Shown one piece after another: positions 60,632-64,000 of a stretch of 64,000 nucleotides of DNA. How positions within the stretch are numbered: position 1 is the stretch's first letter; each line of letters opens with the position of its first letter. The notes under the pieces are model-generated. The model did no database searches and was not told the origin of the DNA. It saw nothing but the letters and a program-made list of their open reading frames with translations. The position numbers and the translations under genes were made by a program. Source of the DNA: Candidatus Cryosericum septentrionale (lineage in GTDB: Bacteria > Caldisericota > Caldisericia > Cryosericales > Cryosericaceae); NCBI RefSeq assembly GCF_003570995.1, contig NZ_QXIY01000030.1, positions 1 through 64,000 on the forward strand, written 5' to 3'.

Positions 60632-61103
60632 CGGCCAGAACCCTCCGCTCGTGCTCCAGCAGCCACCGCTTGCGGTCGAGACCACCCGTGTAGCCAGTGA
60701 GCGCTCCGTCGCTGCCGATGACACGATGACAGGGAACGATGATGGCAATGGGGTTGTGCCCGACTGCTCCACCCACCGCGTGTGCCGACCTGGGACGGTG
60801 GATGGCCATGGCAACGTCTCGGTAGCTTTTCGTCTGGCCAAACGGGATTTCGCACAACGCAAGCCAGACCAACCTCCGGAACTCCGTGCCTCCTGGGTTC
60901 AGGAGAACGGAAAACATCGTCCGCTTGCCACCGAAGTACTGACTCAGCTCTGTAATACACTGCTGTACGACCGATGTCATGCAAGCCGCTCCTGTGTCGA
61001 CGTTCTCGACGAACGTCACCGACATGATGCCATGTTCAGTGCCTGCGACCTCCAGTGCGCCGATGTCCGTGAAAAGGTATCCCTTATCCAGCTGTTCCAT
61101 CAT
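60621..61103 (-). CDS. ogt: Methylated-DNA-protein-cysteine methyltransferase
   Basis: A 160-residue O6-alkylguanine-DNA alkyltransferase which repairs O6-methylguanine by irreversible transfer to its own cysteine. Active site IIVPCHRVIG; other marks CEIPFGQTKSYRDVAMAI (recognition helix) and GAVGHNPIA, TGYTGGLDRKRWLLEHE. ATG 61103 or the next ATG has AGGGGG upstream. Monocistronic. Confidence 0.93.
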   Translation of the reverse strand: MMEQLDKGYLFTDIGALEVAGTEHGIMSVTFVENVDTGAACMTSVVQQCITELSQYFGGKRTMFSVLLNPGGTEFRRLVWLALCEIPFGQTKSYRDVAMAIHRPRSAHAVGGAVGHNPIAIIVPCHRVIGSDGALTGYTGGLDRKRWLLEHERRVLAARG

Positions 61104-61152
61104 ACGACCCCCTGAACGACCGATCGGATGCATCGACATCCGTGACACAGCA

Positions 61153-62277
61153 TCAATCCTCTACGGGCAGTTCCTTGACACGCCGGGCAGGAACGCCGGC
61201 GTACATGCCATTGGGGGCGCAGTCCTTGTTGACGACGGCTCCCGCGCCTATGACGCAGCCGTCCCCAATCGTCACGCCCGGCAGAATGACTGCGCGTGCG
61301 CCGATCCAGCAACCGTCCCCGACCGTGATGGGTTGGGGATTGACGTGCCCCGCCCTCTCGGTCGCCGACCCCATGATGTGCGTCGACGTGCAGAACAGCA
61401 CTTCCATGCCAATACCACATTTCCTGCCGATACGGATGGGCGCTGAGCCATCGAAGAAGCAGCGGTAGTTGACGAACGTGTCTGCACCGATGACGATGTC
61501 GCGGCCGGCAAAATAGCATCCGGGCCGAATCCCGTGCGTGCTTGTCCGTATCCCATAGAGGCGCATCAATGACGCTCTGACCGGATTCACGAGAAGTGGA
61601 CTGGCTGCCAGCCAGTTGATGAAGAAGCCTCTCCACATGCGATCGGCCACCGTGATGATGACAGTCAACCGGTCTGTGCCAGTACGCTGTGCTACCATGT
61701 CCACACCCCTTGTTCGTTTTTGACGCTGCCCTTGCCTTCCCTGCCACGAACGGGTTCCATTAATAGGCCCCCGCCAGCCTCCACCCTCGCACTTCAGATC
61801 GGATGAAGAACGATGAGAGCGGAACGTGCATGTCAGAATCGCAGCGGCTGCACGGACGTCACCCGTCCATGCCTCCATGCTGCTTTCGATGATTCCGTGC
61901 CGCATCGAGACGACACTGCCTGTGAGTTTTACGACTGCGCCGGGGAGGACCGCCTTGAAGAACCGCGCCTCTCTGATGCCGACGAAGTAGCCGATCTGAC
62001 CCGAGCAACGCGGTGTCGTCAGCATCATCAGCGAGGCGGCCTGCGCCATCGTCTCGATGACGATCACACCGGGTGTCAGTGGAAATCCGGGGAAGTGCCC
62101 AGTGTAGAAGGAACTGTCCTCCGGATAGGTAGCCTGCGCTGCCACACGGACGCCGGGAACGACATCCGCAGGGCCGTTGACGAACAGAAACGGCTCTCTC
62201 TGGGGCAGGAGTTCACGGACCTGTTCCGGGCTTAGTCTGAGAGTACTTTGCGCCTGTACACTTGCTTCTGATATCAT
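61153..62277 (-). CDS. FabZ-like dehydratase fused to hexapeptide-repeat acyltransferase
   Basis: One open frame of 374 residues. Residues about 1-160 are a FabZ-like hotdog domain: LLPQREPFLFVNGPADVVPG, FPGFPLTPGVIVIETMAQAAS with the catalytic His (FYTGHFPG) and Glu. Residues about 195-374 are a left-handed beta-helix transferase (CYFAGRDIVIGADTFVNYRC, GHVNPQPITVGDGCWIGARA, GAGAVVNKDCAPNGMYAGVP) of the maltose/galactoside acetyltransferase kind. An internal ATG at 61698 (AGGGG, 8 bases upstream) starts the second domain; the linker between (CEGGGWRGPINGTRSWQG) looks like translated spacer. It can be a true fusion or two genes whose stop was lost. Confidence 0.78.
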   Translation of the reverse strand: MISEASVQAQSTLRLSPEQVRELLPQREPFLFVNGPADVVPGVRVAAQATYPEDSSFYTGHFPGFPLTPGVIVIETMAQAASLMMLTTPRCSGQIGYFVGIREARFFKAVLPGAVVKLTGSVVSMRHGIIESSMEAWTGDVRAAAAILTCTFRSHRSSSDLKCEGGGWRGPINGTRSWQGRQGQRQKRTRGVDMVAQRTGTDRLTVIITVADRMWRGFFINWLAASPLLVNPVRASLMRLYGIRTSTHGIRPGCYFAGRDIVIGADTFVNYRCFFDGSAPIRIGRKCGIGMEVLFCTSTHIMGSATERAGHVNPQPITVGDGCWIGARAVILPGVTIGDGCVIGAGAVVNKDCAPNGMYAGVPARRVKELPVED

Positions 62278-62606
62278 GTTCGCCCTCTCGTACTGGAGTG
62301 ACCGTCTGCCCGCGTCGAGCGTGCAGAATTGGCATTCCATTCTATGCAATTCGCTCCCCGTGACCACCCTGCAACCGTACCAACCGACGAGAGGATGCCG
62401 TAACATCGGGGACAGGTCCAGATGTTACGGGTGGCGGAGGCCGTTGATGGGGATGGAGGTCTCCAGTCGGCATGTCCATCAAGATGCCGGCCTCCTCAGC
62501 ACGAGTTGCGCAGTTCTTGGCTGCTGCCGCCTTCTCTCACCGGTTTGTGCTAAACTCATATTGTTCTGTGCGTAACGCACGATCCCTGGTAAACGAGGTT
62601 GGATAG
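62278..62606. other. Divergent intergenic region upstream of MFS and FabZ-fusion genes
   Basis: No supported gene. It contains the family B repeat (62400-62428) and the SD of the MFS gene (GAGG at 62595-62598). Confidence 0.4.
62400..62428. repeat. Inverted repeat, family B, copy 3
   Basis: Arms GTAACATC and GATGTTAC around GGGGACAGGTCCA. It resembles the reverse complement of the unit at 49862-49893 (GTAACATTCGGGACGGTTCC...), so it belongs to the same dispersed family. Confidence 0.6.
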
Positions 62607-63911
62607 ATGGTTGATGAGAAGATGAACGAGCGTTCTGCGGTGGAGTGCTGCGATACGCAGGACATGGTTCCTGAACAGCGCATCAGCCCACGCAATACAT
62701 TCGCGGCCATGCAGTACCCGAACTACCGCATCTGGTTCGCCGGACAGTTTGTTTCCCTCTTTGGGACCTGGATGCAGGTGACAGCGCAGGGGTACCTTGC
62801 CTACCAGTTGACCAAGTCATCAGCCTTCCTCGGCTATGTCGCGTTCGCCAATGGCGTCCCGGTCTGGCTGTTCATGCTCTATGCGGGTTCGGTCGCAGAC
62901 CGCGTGCCCCGCAAGACGCTGATGCTCTATACGCAGTCTGCCATGCTGGTGCTGGCCTTTGTCCTGGCATTGCTGACATTCACCGGCGCCGTGCGCCCGT
63001 GGCACATCCTAGTCCTAGCGTTTCTACTTGGTATCGCCAATACCTTCGACTCCCCAGCGCGCCTGGCCCTCGTGAACCAGCTGGTCGACGACAAGCGGCA
63101 CCTGCCCAACGCCGTCGCGCTCAACGGTTCGATGTTCAACATGGCGACGGCTCTGGGACCGGCGGCCGCGGGTGCTGTGTACGCCCTGCTGGGACCGTCC
63201 TGGTGCTTCACCATCAATGGCCTGTCCTTCGTCGCGGTCATCGCAGCCCTCTTGCTCATGCGCCTTCGACCGGTGCCATTATCTCCCAGGGATCAGAGCC
63301 CCATGGTGGGAATCGTCGAGGGGCTCACGTACGTCTGGAGACACGAGAACATCCGTGCACTCATTCTCCTCATCGGCGTCACGTCGCTGTTCGGCCTCTC
63401 GTTTGCCGCGCTCATCCCTGCCTGGGCAGTCAAGGTCCTGCACGGCAACGCAACGACCGGCGCGACCATCAACGGCCTGCTCCAGTCTGCACGGGGCATC
63501 GGCGCCCTGCTGGCAGCGCTGACCATCGCGACCGTAAGCCATCTCAAGGTGAAGGGGCGCATTGCCACGTTCGGAACCTTCGCTTATCCCGCCGCTCTTC
63601 TGGCCTTTGCCGTTGCCCGCTCGACGGCCCTTGCGTCGCTTCTCATGGCCCTGGTCGGATTTGCCAGCATCCTGGTCGTCAATCTCTGCAACGTGCTGAT
63701 CCAGTCGCAGGTGGAAGACTCTCTGCGCGGGCGCGTCAGCGCTGTCTACAGCCTGGTGTTCTTCGGCATGATGCCCATCGGCTCGCTTCTGACAGGCTGG
63801 CTTGCACAATGGACCAGCGAGCCCGTGGCTATCATCGTGAGCGCTTGTGGAGCATTGACAGGCGCAGTTCTCATCTGGATACTCGTTCCGCGTCTCAGGG
63901 CCATGCCATGA
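62607..63911 (+). CDS. MFS transporter (EntS/MFS_3-like exporter)
   Basis: A 434-residue major-facilitator protein with twelve membrane helices, starting after about 35 cytoplasmic residues. Family cues: NYRIWFAGQFVSLFGTWMQVTAQGYLAYQLTKSSAFLG, AGSVADRVPRKTLMLYTQ (motif A), DSPARLALVNQLVDDKRHLPNAVALNGSMFNMATALGPAAAG and the C-terminal LRGRVSAVYSLVFFGMMPIGSLLTGWLA. This is the EntS-like drug/siderophore exporter group; the substrate is not known. GAGG is 8 bases before the ATG. A further gene follows in the same direction. Confidence 0.9.
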   Translation: MVDEKMNERSAVECCDTQDMVPEQRISPRNTFAAMQYPNYRIWFAGQFVSLFGTWMQVTAQGYLAYQLTKSSAFLGYVAFANGVPVWLFMLYAGSVADRVPRKTLMLYTQSAMLVLAFVLALLTFTGAVRPWHILVLAFLLGIANTFDSPARLALVNQLVDDKRHLPNAVALNGSMFNMATALGPAAAGAVYALLGPSWCFTINGLSFVAVIAALLLMRLRPVPLSPRDQSPMVGIVEGLTYVWRHENIRALILLIGVTSLFGLSFAALIPAWAVKVLHGNATTGATINGLLQSARGIGALLAALTIATVSHLKVKGRIATFGTFAYPAALLAFAVARSTALASLLMALVGFASILVVNLCNVLIQSQVEDSLRGRVSAVYSLVFFGMMPIGSLLTGWLAQWTSEPVAIIVSACGALTGAVLIWILVPRLRAMP

Positions 63912-63949
63912 ATGACATGCCTGCTCAGGGTCGTCACCAGGAGGCTGAC

Positions 63950-64000
63950 ATGGAAGAACACATCGGCTCGGCAAGACTGCTCGGTCATGGACGAACTGCA
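63950..64000 (+). CDS. Start of an unidentified gene (partial)
   Basis: An AGGAGG SD lies 5 bases before ATG 63950, and the frame is open to the window edge: MEEHIGSARLLGHGRTA. Just 38 bases separate it from the MFS gene, so it is probably co-transcribed. Too short to identify. Confidence 0.5.
   Translation, partial: MEEHIGSARLLGHGRTA

Overview
The window reads as chromosomal DNA of a GC-rich bacterium with an anaerobe-like gene set: a 2-oxoacid/biotin carboxyltransferase (PycB/OadA type), an Mrp/NifX iron-sulfur ATPase module, SLH-domain surface proteins, a CstA transporter with an ArsA-type ATPase, many oligopeptide-binding proteins, and no respiratory genes. SLH and stalk domains on binding proteins, PlsY acylation and lipoproteins suggest an S-layered cell. 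I cannot place it reliably; a deep-branching anaerobic lineage (Caldisericota/Cryosericota-like or similar) would fit but is a guess. No tRNA, rRNA or CRISPR array was seen. Most genes have strong Shine-Dalgarno (SD) sites, but several have a good promoter whose -10 box lies 6-9 bases before the ATG, so leaderless mRNAs look common.

Layout. 1-5 kb: multi-loop sensor kinase, CGGC protein, Mrp ATPase and a DUF134-NifX fusion behind a perfect palindrome. 5-12 kb: P3A-type P-ATPase, lipoprotein, PlsY, a zinc-ribbon membrane protein, and an SLH-anchored substrate-binding protein. 12-21 kb: PycB/OadA, a decayed repeat-domain secreted protein, zinc-ribbon membrane proteins, lysA, a G5/3D cell-wall protein, a Bax-inhibitor-1 protein, a b561-like protein. 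21-25 kb: a lower-GC operon cstA - small protein - arsA-like - membrane protein. 25-31 kb: PAS/GAF sensor, ArsR plus CDF metal exporter, AttH-like lipocalin.

31-35 kb: the most system-like locus, a translationally coupled operon of a RecQ helicase-phosphoribosyltransferase fusion, a DprA homologue and a broken RhuM-Fic gene. 35-39 kb: FecBCD-type ABC transporter whose binding protein has a stalk domain and whose leader carries three 12-bp elements spaced exactly 29 bp apart. 39-46 kb: three paralogous OppA-like binding proteins without permeases, then D-aminopeptidase DppA; together with the M28-type peptidase at 47 kb and the 5-oxoprolinase operon pxpBCA at 58-60.6 kb they indicate a peptide- and amino-acid-scavenging life style.

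46-64 kb: GNAT / M28 peptidase / Pnkp operon, where Pnkp stops at a repeat before its ligase domain; a low-GC pair panE-like/plsY2; tetR-epimerase; pirin with an in-frame stop; ribD-like reductase; pxpBCA; ogt; a FabZ-hexapeptide transferase fusion; an MFS exporter. Two small repeat families (palindromes of ATTCCCGC/GCGGGAAT type and of GTAACA/TGTTAC type) lie next to truncated genes. At least eight accessory genes carry frameshifts, nonsense codons or truncations, which points to ongoing gene decay or, for some single-base cases, to assembly error.
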